64,000 bases of DNA, from the NCBI GenBank assembly GCA_031426815.1, contig JASJPG010000034.1, positions 62,001 through 126,000 on the forward strand. Reading direction: 5' to 3'. Under the pieces are notes generated by a model. The model saw only the letters and a program-made list of their open reading frames with translations. It searched no databases and was not told where the DNA came from. Within the stretch, counting starts at the first letter, position 1, and each line of letters opens with the position of its first letter. Below, one piece after another: positions 8,716 through 17,731 of the stretch. Position numbers and translations under genes: made by a program. Origin of the DNA: PFJX01 sp031426815. Lineage in GTDB: Bacteria > Pseudomonadota > Gammaproteobacteria > Burkholderiales > Thiobacillaceae.

Positions 8716-9132
8716 CGCTTATGGCTTCCGGACTTCGGCACCCAGTCGGCACCCTGTTTTTCCCCATTTTTCGCTGTTTTCTCGCTCTCTTCTCTGTTTC
8801 TTCCGGACGTTCAAGTCACGAAGTCCGGAAGGCACATTCCTTTATATTCAAACACTTAACCTGCTCAGAATTTAAGCTATTTTGTTTTCAGCAATGGGTG
8901 GGGAAAGGATCGTGGAGAGAGAGAAACGGGATTGATGGTGTCCGGAAGATGGGTCACTTGGGTAATCGCACTCATGAACGGCAGGTGATCAATCCGTTGC
9001 CAACCAACTGAAAAAATATGTTGCCGTCTCGGATCTCCGGCCACTCACCCTGCCAGTGTGAAATTGCTTGAACGTCTGCAAAGTGGCGCGAGGCTGGTGG
9101 ACAGCAAGCAACCGACGGTTCCTGGTGAAACT
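8716..9132. other. No recognisable gene between ssrA and the lod operon
   Basis: About 420 bases with only short open frames lacking convincing ribosome sites. Short peptides such as THERQVINPLPTN and KKYVAVSDLRPLTLPV look as if they could be scraps of a decayed mobile element, but I cannot tie them to a family. The 3' end of ssrA is a frequent island integration site; no repeat of it is visible downstream within this window. Confidence 0.3.
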
Positions 9133-10212
9133 TCACATGATGGACATTAATCCGGCCGGTGGTGTAACGACAGTAGAGCCTTCACCTGTGCTCTTGCCAT
9201 AGTAAGCGTTGCGCTCAGCGATATAACGCGCAAAAGAAAGTTGGACTTCCGCTCTGTAGCAATCGATCAGTGATCGGTCACCTTCAATCGCAGCGGCAAT
9301 GGCTTCTGCTGCCCGATCAGCTTGGCTCAATGCGGTGGAGATCCCAGTCGAGGTCAGCGGGTCAAATGTCTGTAGCGCATCGCCGCAAGCCAGCCAAAAC
9401 ACGCCGCCAGACCGTTCCAGCGTCGAGGTTGAGCAATTGAAGGACTCAACCTCGGACGCCGCCCAAGTTGTGGTGTCGGCCATCATTACTTGGGTCTCCG
9501 CTGGAACACTGGCAAGCAGGTGAGATGCGTCCACCACCCCTTCTAGTTTGCGACCGGCCGTGAAGAACGAAAACACCGCATGTCCCAAGGCATCGCTTGC
9601 CCAAAACGTCCATCCGTTGGCGATGCTTACTGTGGCGGCGCATGCTGCAAACTCCGGCAGCGCAGGACCGCGGATCAAAAAAGCGACAAGATGATCCAGC
9701 GTCACACGCTTGATGCCCATTTGGCGTGCCAGCCGCGCTGCTCGGCCGCTGGCGTCGATGGCATATCCACCCGCCAGTTCGTAAACTGCACCATCCTTCA
9801 TGAAAGACATCAGCACACCAGATTCCGTCTCCTTTATTGAGACGAGTCGTTCAATTTCCAGGAATTTTGCTCCGCCTTCCAGCGCCGCAGTACGCAGCAT
9901 GTTGGTTAGAGATGCTTTGCCAAGGATCACTGGGCCCTGCAAACCTGGTACGCGTGGCCTGACATGCATTGTCGTATCACCCCAGCGCGACCGATGCTCG
10001 CGTACCTCGGGAAAGCTGCGAATAAGTTCGCTCCTCGTGAGTCCAAGCCGCAGCAGTGTTCTGAACCCGCTTGCGTTAAGCATCTCTGGAAATTCAGGCT
10101 TCAGCCTTCTAGCGGGAACAAGCACGGTGGTAATGATGCCCTGTCGCACGCAGCACAGGGCAGCAGCAAAGGCGGCAATGCCGGCGCCGACAACCAGCAC
10201 TCGTTGCCTCAA
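9133..10212 (-). CDS. LodB-type FAD-dependent maturation flavoprotein
   Basis: Start taken as the TTG at 10212, which overlaps the LodA-like stop as TTGA and has GGGAG seven bases upstream. This gives a 359-residue protein starting MRQRVLVVGAGIAAFAAAL, the Rossmann dinucleotide motif GxGxxA. The second conserved zone YAIDASGRAARLARQMG and the third FAD-contact zone ACGDALQTFDPLTSTGIS are those of the tryptophan-halogenase-like/LodB flavoproteins. LodB and GoxB are required for forming the cysteine tryptophylquinone cofactor in the partner oxidase. The overlap with the LodA-like gene fits obligate coupling. Confidence 0.85.
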   Translation of the reverse strand: MRQRVLVVGAGIAAFAAALCCVRQGIITTVLVPARRLKPEFPEMLNASGFRTLLRLGLTRSELIRSFPEVREHRSRWGDTTMHVRPRVPGLQGPVILGKASLTNMLRTAALEGGAKFLEIERLVSIKETESGVLMSFMKDGAVYELAGGYAIDASGRAARLARQMGIKRVTLDHLVAFLIRGPALPEFAACAATVSIANGWTFWASDALGHAVFSFFTAGRKLEGVVDASHLLASVPAETQVMMADTTTWAASEVESFNCSTSTLERSGGVFWLACGDALQTFDPLTSTGISTALSQADRAAEAIAAAIEGDRSLIDCYRAEVQLSFARYIAERNAYYGKSTGEGSTVVTPPAGLMSIM

Positions 10213-13200
10213 TGCACCGCTCCCATCCCCAGGGTATGCATGAACAGATTCGGACCGAGCGGCTTGAGCGGCGCTGCGAGATTCTGCTGAGGCACCCCCT
10301 GAATGTCTCCTGGTATCGGACATCCCGCACGAACCCACTCGATGACGATCTGTCTGCCGATTCGGTTGTTGATGCTCGGGAAGCGATGGTCCAGCGCCTT
10401 GCCCATCAGGTTAGAGCCTCGCATCATATCGGCGACCAGCGGACTGGCGGCCGGGTCGCCTTTCTTGACCCAGCCGGAATTTTCGTCGGCGAGCGCTCTC
10501 ATGAGGGCCACTGTGTCATGCGACGTGAAGAGTGAAGCGATGGACACACGTCCATCATCGCTCTGCGCCATGAATCGAGAGTGCGCACCGACGCCCTCAG
10601 CGACCGACTTCATCTCGACCAACAAAGCCTCCATGGCCTGCGCCTTATCGAAGTAGCGCTTGATCCGGGGCGTGTCCCCATCCCTGCCGAGCCACTCGAT
10701 CCAAGAGCGCCACACCGCCAAGTCCGCTGCATTGAAGATCTGATACATCGGTCCCTGGAAAGTGGTCAGATGCTTGAGGAACTGACTTTGGTCTGAATCG
10801 CCAGGAACGATCCATTTGGATGCGGCCAGCAGCTTCTGAAACAGCTCGGGGGTGTCAAAAAGATCGTTGATCCTGTTCTTACCTAGCCGCTGTTGGAAGT
10901 GGTTGAGCGAGCCATAGTTCGCCTTTCTGGCCATGACCTTAGCCAATTGATCGGCTGGATTCGGAGGCCTGCGACCACTGACGCCGTCGTCGTCACCAAA
11001 AACATCGCCACCCACGACCGCGAACGCCACGAATCCCCTCCAGATCCGTTCCCAGTGTTTGTCAACTGCGGCGTCGCCCCCCTCAAATCGCACACGGTCC
11101 AGGTAGAGCATGACGGCATCTCTGGCCTTGGCGCCATGCCCGTTCGTCGCGTTGTCGATGCCGACGTGCATCTGCCAGAAGTGAGAGTCGAGTCCAAGGT
11201 AGTCGTAGAGCCTGATCCCTTGCACAAGACTCAGAACCTCCCACTCCAAGAACAGCGTCATGCCCATCAGCTCGGGGAAATACTGGTCGGTGTTCTGTGA
11301 GATCGCAAGCTGGAACACAGGGTTGACGAACGACGACTCAGGAATCTTGGGGTCGTCTGCATACGCACGCGTGGTGAGCGCGTTCATATGGATGCCGCGA
11401 CTGGCCAGAAGGTTGGTATAGAGGTTGCCGTGATGCAGAAGCGGATTTCCGTTGCCAATCTCATCGCTCCAGACCTCGAACAACAAGGCCCGCACGTCAT
11501 CGCCAGGGCCTGCCGCTGAAATGTTCCTCAGCCACGCTCCGTCGCACTGATTGAATGGGGCAAGGATGACCAGTCCTCGATCGAGGTCATCAAGGTTCCT
11601 GTTCATCGCTCGGAAATAGATGTCGTAATTCTGGGCACGGGAGCGTTGAATCTCGTATATCTCTTCGAGCTTTGCCCTAAAGGTCGCTTGGTTGTATGGA
11701 ACGAACGACTCAGGGTGCCCGCTGTCCTCGATGGCGGTCGTGTCGATGACGGATTGTGCGTACGCCAGCACGTCTTCGGCTATGCGAATGGATTGCGGCA
11801 GGAAGTCTTCGTGGTCCTGGATGTTCAGGAGGAAGTAGAAGCTGTCGCGGAAGTTGCGACCGTCGTATTTGTCGCGCTCAGTTTCGACTTGGACCGTCAG
11901 GGTCTTACCATCCGAAAGCGGCAGATCGCGTCTGACGACAAAGCCCAAACGCTTCCACTGCTGCACCATGCCGTTGTCGCCATTTCTGGAAACGTGTTGC
12001 AGATATGCTGCGTCCCGAAGCGCGTCGCGAAGTTCGACAAGCACGTACTCGCAGTAGAGATCCTTGCCATGAGGTACTTCTTCGGGGTGCTCCTTGTCCA
12101 AGCTGCTCACAGAGTAGTTGGGATTGACAATAACGTCCCTGAACGCCTGCGCCGAGCGCATCGCGTTCTGGCGTCCACCGCCAAACGGATGGTCTTCGAG
12201 ACATTTGACAAGGTATTCAAGTAGCGATTTGAGCATGGCCTTGCCGTACTCGTCCCCGATGGCGGTGAGACTTGCCCTTATCGTCTCGCCGTCCTGGCGT
12301 GATGCGTCTCGCCAGCACTGTCGCAAGTCGCTCAGCGACCCGATGTTGAAACGTTTCACCAGCTCCGCGTATTCACCCTGGATACGTTTAAGATTAAGCA
12401 CCGTGTCTGGGGCGGGTAACTGCGGCTGGAAGTATCGACCTGCAAATCTGTCGCATGACTCCTGCAGCAGATAGCGCCGGCGCCAAGGGCTAGCGTTGTC
12501 TTCAGAAGCCGCCGCGTCAACCAATTTGTCTCGCCATCCAGTGGCAGACCGCAGCGCATAGTCGTGAAAGCTCTCGCTGCCCTTCACCTCGGGAAACACT
12601 TGCCTCATGAGGAAGCTGGCGCTCGGCCGCGGGTTCGCGTCTCCGACCCCTTGCGCCCAGAGCTGCCGATCGCCCAAGGCCTTTTCCAACTGCCCGGCGA
12701 GGTCACCGGTCTTCTCGGCGTCGAATTTGTCAAAGATCTTCTTGAAGCTGTCCTCGTGCACCACGTCATCCGGACGCTGCGCTGGCCACCACGAGTCCCT
12801 GCACTCGTAGAAGTCCGCTTGCCACGGGCACGCCATGTATTTGGTCACGTCGCCGGGCTCAAGCACCGACTGGTCGAAGCGGAAGGCCTCGGCGTAGAGC
12901 TTCGGATCCCTCACGATAGAGGTGACCTCGATCCCGGGGAAGAAGGCGCCGCCGCAGCATCGTTCGAGCAGCGTTCTTGTCAGCACCGATGGGTGGACCG
13001 AACCATCTTCGAGCCAGATCGACTCGATCTCGGTCGCCGGCAGCTCGCCCGAATCTTTGGGGCGCTCCGCCCATGCCTTCATCCTCGAGTACTGCAGGTA
13101 GGTCAACGAAAGCCATGTGCGCGCGTCTCCCGCAGTCCTGTCGCCCTCATCGCCGGACAGCGGCGGCATGAAGAGGGCCGTCGCTGCGACATTGGCCATT

Positions 13201-14429
13201 TCCAGGTCATCATCGGACGGTTCATCCCCATTGGGCCGTTTGTAGCTCGGTGGCCTGAGCGCATTGAAAAGCTTCTGGCTCAGCGCACCGTCCTGCGCTT
13301 TCATTGCCTTCTCGAAACCTTCAAACGAGACAACATTACCGTTGAGCCCATCGCCGGGGCGTCCCTGGCCATGGCCGCGCAGTCCAAGCTTGCTCACCCA
13401 GCGGTAGCCGGCGCTTCTCTCGATGATCGGCCAGATGTCGCGGCGCAGATCCAATTCATCGACAGAACGAATCGGTGGCGTCGTCGGATTGCAAAGCGAA
13501 CGCTGGTCGTACGCGACTTCTTCCATCACGTCATAGATTGTCACCACGTTGGTCGTGTCCGGCGCGAAATCCGGCGGCGCCACAACGACCCAACTGCCCC
13601 CGCGGACCTCGAGTTCCTTAGCGAGCTTGCCTGCCTCGTCCAGCAAGGTGACCATCGCCTTGACGGGACCATCGGCCGTGTCATCGCACCAGTTGTCGTT
13701 GTTGGCGTAGTGGGTGATCCAGGCGTCGGTGGGGTCGTCGAGCAGATTGCCGGTCGGATCCACCGGCGCCGAAACCCCGCGGCCGCCGAGAACGATAAGC
13801 CTGCCGTCTGCGTCTGTGGCGATTTCGCCGAGATACACCTCGTGGTGGCGTTGGAACTTGCCGACGAACTGCAGGTCTTCCCTCCCCGGTTCGTGTTTGA
13901 GATTAATGCCCGATACGCTTCGCTCAGGCGCGATGATTTCCAACTGATTGCAGCGATCTTCGCTTGGAACGAAGCGATGCCCATGTGGACCGTTGACCTC
14001 TCGCACGAGCTTGCCCACACCTGCATTGCGCAGGCGCAGGATACGGCCGTCGCTGGTACGCGGGTTTTCTCCGCCCTCGAATGCGCTTCGCGCCCCATGC
14101 GCGCCGTCAAATTGAAACCAAGCTGCTTTCTTGTTTGCAAGCGCCACCGTCCATCGGATCTGTGCATGCTTGGAGAGGAGTTCGCCAAGGGGTTTGCCTT
14201 CGGCGTCGAATGCGTAGATGTGGAACAGGGCCGCCTGCCGTCGCACGCCCCCTGAGGTATCCCGGTAAGTGAACTGATCATCGGGCACACCGCCGACGGC
14301 AAGCCGCGGCTTGCCGTGAGGTGTCTCGGGCGCAAAGAAGTAGCCGTCAGTCTCCACGCTGTCGCCAACCCGTGCGACGCCCAGAGGTGGGAAGATCTTA
14401 CAGAACGCAATCTTGCTCACGTCGATCAT
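10209..14429 (-). CDS. LodA/GoxA-type CTQ quinoprotein fused to a haem-oxygenase-like diiron domain
   Basis: Start ATG 14429 has AAGGAG upstream; the open frame continues 20 codons further without a site. The protein has 1406 residues, about twice the usual LodA length. Residues 1-560 match LodA/GoxA: FPPLGVARVGDS (14-24), GVRRQAALFHIYAFD (61-75), TVALANKKAAWFQF (94-107), GGAFFPGIEVTS (493-504) and the cofactor-region block PWQADFYEC...WWPAQRP (535-552). Candidate CTQ residues are Cys534 or Cys543 with a downstream Trp, possibly Trp825 in MVQQWKRLGFV. From about 960 onward a PF14518-like iron-containing redox domain appears: E990 and H1000 in DEIGNGNPLLHH, E1062 in LEWEV, and H1088, D1092 and H1098 in MHVGIDNATNGHGA. 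Characterised LodA and GoxA oxidise lysine or glycine. The substrate here, and whether the diiron domain acts on the first product, are unknown. Confidence 0.85.
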   Translation of the reverse strand: MIDVSKIAFCKIFPPLGVARVGDSVETDGYFFAPETPHGKPRLAVGGVPDDQFTYRDTSGGVRRQAALFHIYAFDAEGKPLGELLSKHAQIRWTVALANKKAAWFQFDGAHGARSAFEGGENPRTSDGRILRLRNAGVGKLVREVNGPHGHRFVPSEDRCNQLEIIAPERSVSGINLKHEPGREDLQFVGKFQRHHEVYLGEIATDADGRLIVLGGRGVSAPVDPTGNLLDDPTDAWITHYANNDNWCDDTADGPVKAMVTLLDEAGKLAKELEVRGGSWVVVAPPDFAPDTTNVVTIYDVMEEVAYDQRSLCNPTTPPIRSVDELDLRRDIWPIIERSAGYRWVSKLGLRGHGQGRPGDGLNGNVVSFEGFEKAMKAQDGALSQKLFNALRPPSYKRPNGDEPSDDDLEMANVAATALFMPPLSGDEGDRTAGDARTWLSLTYLQYSRMKAWAERPKDSGELPATEIESIWLEDGSVHPSVLTRTLLERCCGGAFFPGIEVTSIVRDPKLYAEAFRFDQSVLEPGDVTKYMACPWQADFYECRDSWWPAQRPDDVVHEDSFKKIFDKFDAEKTGDLAGQLEKALGDRQLWAQGVGDANPRPSASFLMRQVFPEVKGSESFHDYALRSATGWRDKLVDAAASEDNASPWRRRYLLQESCDRFAGRYFQPQLPAPDTVLNLKRIQGEYAELVKRFNIGSLSDLRQCWRDASRQDGETIRASLTAIGDEYGKAMLKSLLEYLVKCLEDHPFGGGRQNAMRSAQAFRDVIVNPNYSVSSLDKEHPEEVPHGKDLYCEYVLVELRDALRDAAYLQHVSRNGDNGMVQQWKRLGFVVRRDLPLSDGKTLTVQVETERDKYDGRNFRDSFYFLLNIQDHEDFLPQSIRIAEDVLAYAQSVIDTTAIEDSGHPESFVPYNQATFRAKLEEIYEIQRSRAQNYDIYFRAMNRNLDDLDRGLVILAPFNQCDGAWLRNISAAGPGDDVRALLFEVWSDEIGNGNPLLHHGNLYTNLLASRGIHMNALTTRAYADDPKIPESSFVNPVFQLAISQNTDQYFPELMGMTLFLEWEVLSLVQGIRLYDYLGLDSHFWQMHVGIDNATNGHGAKARDAVMLYLDRVRFEGGDAAVDKHWERIWRGFVAFAVVGGDVFGDDDGVSGRRPPNPADQLAKVMARKANYGSLNHFQQRLGKNRINDLFDTPELFQKLLAASKWIVPGDSDQSQFLKHLTTFQGPMYQIFNAADLAVWRSWIEWLGRDGDTPRIKRYFDKAQAMEALLVEMKSVAEGVGAHSRFMAQSDDGRVSIASLFTSHDTVALMRALADENSGWVKKGDPAASPLVADMMRGSNLMGKALDHRFPSINNRIGRQIVIEWVRAGCPIPGDIQGVPQQNLAAPLKPLGPNLFMHTLGMGAVH

Positions 14430-14485
14430 TTCGGCTTCTCCTTCTTGTTGTTTGGTGGGCAAAAAAGATGCGCGATGCGCGGACG

Positions 14486-14947
14486 TCATTTGGGCGGGGT
14501 GCCTGCCTTGCCGTGGTACGTTGTCAGCTCGATCTGATGGCCGTCCGGGTCGTTCATGAAGACGGAGTACGCAATGCCGGTGTCTTCGACCTCGGTAAGA
14601 GTGTCTCCTGCGGCTCGCATTTGATTGACCGCTACCTGGAACTTCTCTGCACTCACACCAAACGCGAAGTGCTCGATCACCAAACGGTTCTGGAAGTCAT
14701 CGAGCGGCTTGGGCTTTTCCAACATGAAAAGTCCGATCCGCACGTTGCCCTTGCCTATCATCCAGACGCCCCTCCACTCCTGCAGCTTTTGAAATCCGAA
14801 CCGCGCCTCGTACCACTTGGCTGAGGCTTCCAAGTTGGTCACACGAATGGCAACGTGATCAATGCCGGTTACGTCGACCTGAGCTTGGCAAGCAAATGCA
14901 ATCCCAAGGCAAAGTCCTGCAACCAACCGACAAATGTTGATCTTCAA
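14486..14947 (-). CDS. Exported VOC (glyoxalase/dioxygenase-fold) protein
   Basis: I chose the TTG at 14947, preceded by GAGGAG at about nine bases and leading into a signal peptide (KINICRLVAGLCLGIAFACQAQ). A GTG ten codons upstream is possible. The mature part is one VOC unit pair: IDHVAIRVTNLEASAKWYEARFG at the N-terminus with metal-ligand His, VIEHFAFGVSA in the middle, and FMNDPDGHQIELTTYHG at the end with metal-ligand Glu. VOC enzymes include glyoxalases, extradiol dioxygenases and epimerases. It is the first gene of the leftward lod-like operon, 57 bp before the LodA fusion, so it may act on that system's product. Confidence 0.8.
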   Translation of the reverse strand: MKINICRLVAGLCLGIAFACQAQVDVTGIDHVAIRVTNLEASAKWYEARFGFQKLQEWRGVWMIGKGNVRIGLFMLEKPKPLDDFQNRLVIEHFAFGVSAEKFQVAVNQMRAAGDTLTEVEDTGIAYSVFMNDPDGHQIELTTYHGKAGTPPK

Positions 14948-15463
14948 TTCCGTTCTCCTCGTCAGTAGAGTTGGCACAAGTGACTGACCGACCAGGTCCT
15001 GGCGGTAACGGTCCGCTCAGAAAACACACCCTTTTCAACTCGACCAGACAGCATTCATCAGGTAGGTGGCTCAAAGTTGACATTACTGCCCATAGGCAAA
15101 CAAAGACTTGGACGTTTGGACAGCATGAGAGTCAAACCTGCATTGTTTTTCGAAGCCGTTGATCGCTGTCTATACGCAGCATTTATGACTGTTTTAGTCG
15201 TGTATTTATTGTCGTCAAGGAAATTTTTATAAACAACGCCTTACGCCATATGCCTTACGTTATATGCCTTTGGTTAGACGCTATCACCAAAGTTATATTT
15301 GTACCTTCCTGTTTGAACTGCTGCTGCAACGAACCCCGATATTCACGATGACTGTTTTGTTGAACCGGCTATGGCGGCTCAGGCGTTCACTAGGCATTCG
15401 TTGTGATCAGCCTGTATGGCCGGAGTGATTCACAAACGGAAGTACACACACCAACTGAGGTGA
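14948..15463. other. AT-rich non-coding region, likely promoter of the lod-like operon
   Basis: About 515 bases without a credible gene. The part from 15150 to 15330 is clearly AT-rich compared with the flanks. It contains a tandem 14-bp repeat (15238-15265), and the lod operon promoter is expected between this and 14948. The right half holds only the downstream end of the recombinase operon. Confidence 0.4.
15238..15265. repeat. Tandem 14-bp direct repeat
   Basis: GCCTTACGCCATAT (15238-15251) is followed at once by GCCTTACGTTATAT (15252-15265), 12 of 14 identical, and then GCCTTTGG. The placement upstream of the lod-like operon suggests a regulator binding site; no regulator gene is adjacent. 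Confidence 0.5.
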
Positions 15464-15898
15464 TCATCCCGCCACACCCATCTCCCTGCGCTGCTCCTCC
15501 CACCCCGCAGCCGGATTAAGACTCAGATCCGCCAGTGTCACATCCTCCGGCAACGTCTCATCCAGAATCGCCGCAACAATCTCCGGGGCCAGTGTCGTGA
15601 GGTTCAGAAAACGGGCGACGTAGCGGTCGTCTACGCCTTCCTTCTTGGCGATCTGCCCGATGGATGTGACCCTGCCGTCATCTAGCATTCGCTGCCAGAT
15701 GTGCCCTCGGGCCAGGGCTGCCTGCAGGATCGTCGGTTCCTGGGGTTCGGGCAATGTCGCGGTGGTCACGCCGTGGGGCAACACAACCTCCCGACGTCCG
15801 CTGTAGCGCTTCACCGTTATTGGGATAGCCACGGTTACGCCGCCATCGAGGTGTTTGACCAGAGTCGGCGTGCCGGTCTGCTTGAACTGGATTCTCAT
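15464..15898 (-). CDS. Recombinase-associated protein with ParB/KorB-like helix-turn-helix
   Basis: Start ATG 15898 overlaps the recombinase stop (ATGA), giving 144 residues. The N-terminal third (VTVAIPITVKRYSGRREVVLP) is basic and beta-rich. The central HTH-like segment (VTSIGQIAKKEGVDDRYVARFLNLTTLAPEIVAAILD, about 75-112) resembles the HTH of ParB/KorB-type proteins. The C-terminus ends in NPAAGWEEQRREMG. Small proteins like this commonly follow DUF2924-linked serine recombinases and may act as a directionality or accessory factor. That function is inferred from position only. Confidence 0.7.
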   Translation of the reverse strand: MRIQFKQTGTPTLVKHLDGGVTVAIPITVKRYSGRREVVLPHGVTTATLPEPQEPTILQAALARGHIWQRMLDDGRVTSIGQIAKKEGVDDRYVARFLNLTTLAPEIVAAILDETLPEDVTLADLSLNPAAGWEEQRREMGVAG

Positions 15899-17247
15899 GC
15901 TGCCACGCATTCTTCAACCAGCATCTCGCGGCCAATTTCCAGCGCCATTCGCTCGACACCGTTGGGCCGCATCTTCACATGCAGTTCGCTCGGCGTGACG
16001 GTGACCCGTTCCACCAACACACGCACCAACCTGGCCTGTTCTGCCGGGAAAAGCTGCTCCCAAATCTCATCGATACGATTCAGCGCCACCGACACCTCGA
16101 TTTCCGTCATGGATTCGCCCAGTTTCTGCACCTCCTGCCAGACCATGGCCGCCATATCCGGTGAGCGCAGAGATCCGCGCAGTTGCGCCAGCACAGCGCC
16201 CTCCACTTCCCCTGCCGGCAGCATCTTGACCCCTGACGCGCCATAGCCTTCCTTGTTGTCTCGGGTGGACAGGTAGTAGCGGTACATCCGCCCTGATCGG
16301 TGCCGGGTGTGGTGCGGCGTCATCGCTCGGCCATCGGCAGTGAAGATGATTCCTCGGAGCAGCGCTGGAGAACGCGCCCGGGTCTGGTTGGCGCGAGTGC
16401 GGGAGTTGCTGGCCAGGATAGTCTGCACGTTGTCCCAGGTTTTTCGCTCGATGATGGGTTCGTGCGCGCCGGGGTAGGTTTTCTCCTTGTGGCGAATCTC
16501 GCCCAGGTAGATCGGGTTGTTGAGCATTTTGTAGATCAGGCTCTTGTCGATCGGCTTGCCGATCCGCACCCGGCCGGACTGGGCGGTCCAGGACTTGGCG
16601 CACACGTTCTCCACCTTCAACTCCTTGACCAGATCGGTGGTCGAGCCCAAGGCCAGGAAGCGCCCGAAGATGCGTTTCACCACCTTGGCCTCGCCGTGAT
16701 TGATGATGAGCCTCCGGTCCAGTACGTCGTAGCCCAGGGGCGGCACGCCACCCATCCACATCCCTTTGGCCTTGGAGGCGGCGATCTTGTCGCGAATTCG
16801 CTCGCCGGTGACCTCGCGCTCGAACTGGGCGAAGGACAGCAGGATGTTGAGCGTCAGCCGACCCATGGATGTGGTGGTGTTGAACTGCTGGGTGACAGAG
16901 ACAAAGGACACGCCGTTCTGGTCGAACAGGTCGACCATGCGGGCGAAGTCGGAAAGACTGCGCGACAGGCGATCGACCTTGTAGACCACGATCACATCCA
17001 CCGCTCTCCGCTCGATATCCAGCATCAACCGCTTCAATGCGGGGCGTTCCATGTTGCCGCCGGAATAGGCTGGATCGTCGTAATCGTCGCCAACCGGGAT
17101 CCAGCCCTCCGCGCGTTGACTGGTGATGTAGGCGTGGCCGGCATCGCGCTGGGCGTCGATAGAGTTGTATTCCTGGTCGAGCCCTTCCTCGGTGGACTTG
17201 CGCGTGTAGACGGCGCAGCGCTGGCGCTTCTTGACGTCGCTGTTCAT
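15895..17247 (-). CDS. Large serine recombinase
   Basis: A 450-residue site-specific recombinase. The N-terminal resolvase catalytic domain (1-150) has the nucleophile Ser18 in YTRKSTEEG and the helix motif VDRLSRSL with catalytic arginines. The Recombinase domain (about 165-260) includes NNPIYLGEIRHKEKTYPG. The segment where many relatives carry a cysteine zinc ribbon (about 295-330, LLRGIIFTADGRAMTPHHT) has no cysteines, as in the DUF2924-linked branch. It is the middle gene of a coupled operon, overlapping both neighbours by ATGA. It is the only integrase-like gene in the window and may be the integrase of the element that includes the prophage. Confidence 0.92.
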   Translation of the reverse strand: MNSDVKKRQRCAVYTRKSTEEGLDQEYNSIDAQRDAGHAYITSQRAEGWIPVGDDYDDPAYSGGNMERPALKRLMLDIERRAVDVIVVYKVDRLSRSLSDFARMVDLFDQNGVSFVSVTQQFNTTTSMGRLTLNILLSFAQFEREVTGERIRDKIAASKAKGMWMGGVPPLGYDVLDRRLIINHGEAKVVKRIFGRFLALGSTTDLVKELKVENVCAKSWTAQSGRVRIGKPIDKSLIYKMLNNPIYLGEIRHKEKTYPGAHEPIIERKTWDNVQTILASNSRTRANQTRARSPALLRGIIFTADGRAMTPHHTRHRSGRMYRYYLSTRDNKEGYGASGVKMLPAGEVEGAVLAQLRGSLRSPDMAAMVWQEVQKLGESMTEIEVSVALNRIDEIWEQLFPAEQARLVRVLVERVTVTPSELHVKMRPNGVERMALEIGREMLVEECVAA

Positions 17248-17720
17248 TTTTTCTTCCCCTTGGATTTCTCGCGCAGACCGAAGAACGCGGGGCCCGACCA
17301 GCGGGTGCCGGAAATCTCGTTGGCGATGGCGGTGAGGCTGCGGTAGGGCTTGCCGTTGTATTCGTACTGGCCATCCGACAACGTAGTGACGCGGTACTCG
17401 ACACCCAGGAAATCGCGAGTGAGCACGGTGCCCGGCACCAGCTGCACCAGTTCGCCACGGATTCGTTTCTTGCGACTTTGTTGTTGAACCAGCGCGTCGA
17501 TGCGCTCCTTGTTGCGGGCCAGGAGTTCTGGATGCAGGCCGGCGTACTCCAGTTCCTGCAGGCGGTAGGCCAGGCGCCGCTCGAGGTAGGGCCGGTTGTG
17601 GGTGGGAGCCGGTTTGCCGTAGAGCCGCTGCCAGAGCGACTTGATCTCATCAAATGGCAGGTTCGGCAGTCGTGCAATGCGTACCGTGATGGGCACGGCC
17701 AGATCGGGTGAAGGGTTCAT
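17244..17720 (-). CDS. DUF2924 domain protein
   Basis: Start ATG 17720, with AGGAGG six bases upstream; 158 residues. The central stretch DEIKSLWQRLYGKPAPTHNR and the segment GTVLTRDFLGVEYRVTTLSDGQYEYNGKPYRSLTAIANEISGTRWSGPAFFGL mark DUF2924. These are found upstream of serine recombinases in many proteobacteria and probably serve as a DNA-binding accessory to recombination. The 31-bp element at 17753-17783 lies 32 bp before the start. Confidence 0.88.
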   Translation of the reverse strand: MNPSPDLAVPITVRIARLPNLPFDEIKSLWQRLYGKPAPTHNRPYLERRLAYRLQELEYAGLHPELLARNKERIDALVQQQSRKKRIRGELVQLVPGTVLTRDFLGVEYRVTTLSDGQYEYNGKPYRSLTAIANEISGTRWSGPAFFGLREKSKGKKK

Positions 17721-17731
17721 GCAACCTCCTG

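Noticed and set aside
8860..9132. Possible transposase scraps
   Set aside because: Short peptides only. No recognisable transposase motif or terminal repeat.
12564..14255. 563-residue rightward open frame over the LodA gene
   Set aside because: Antisense shadow. The leftward LodA fusion has clear family motifs along its length.
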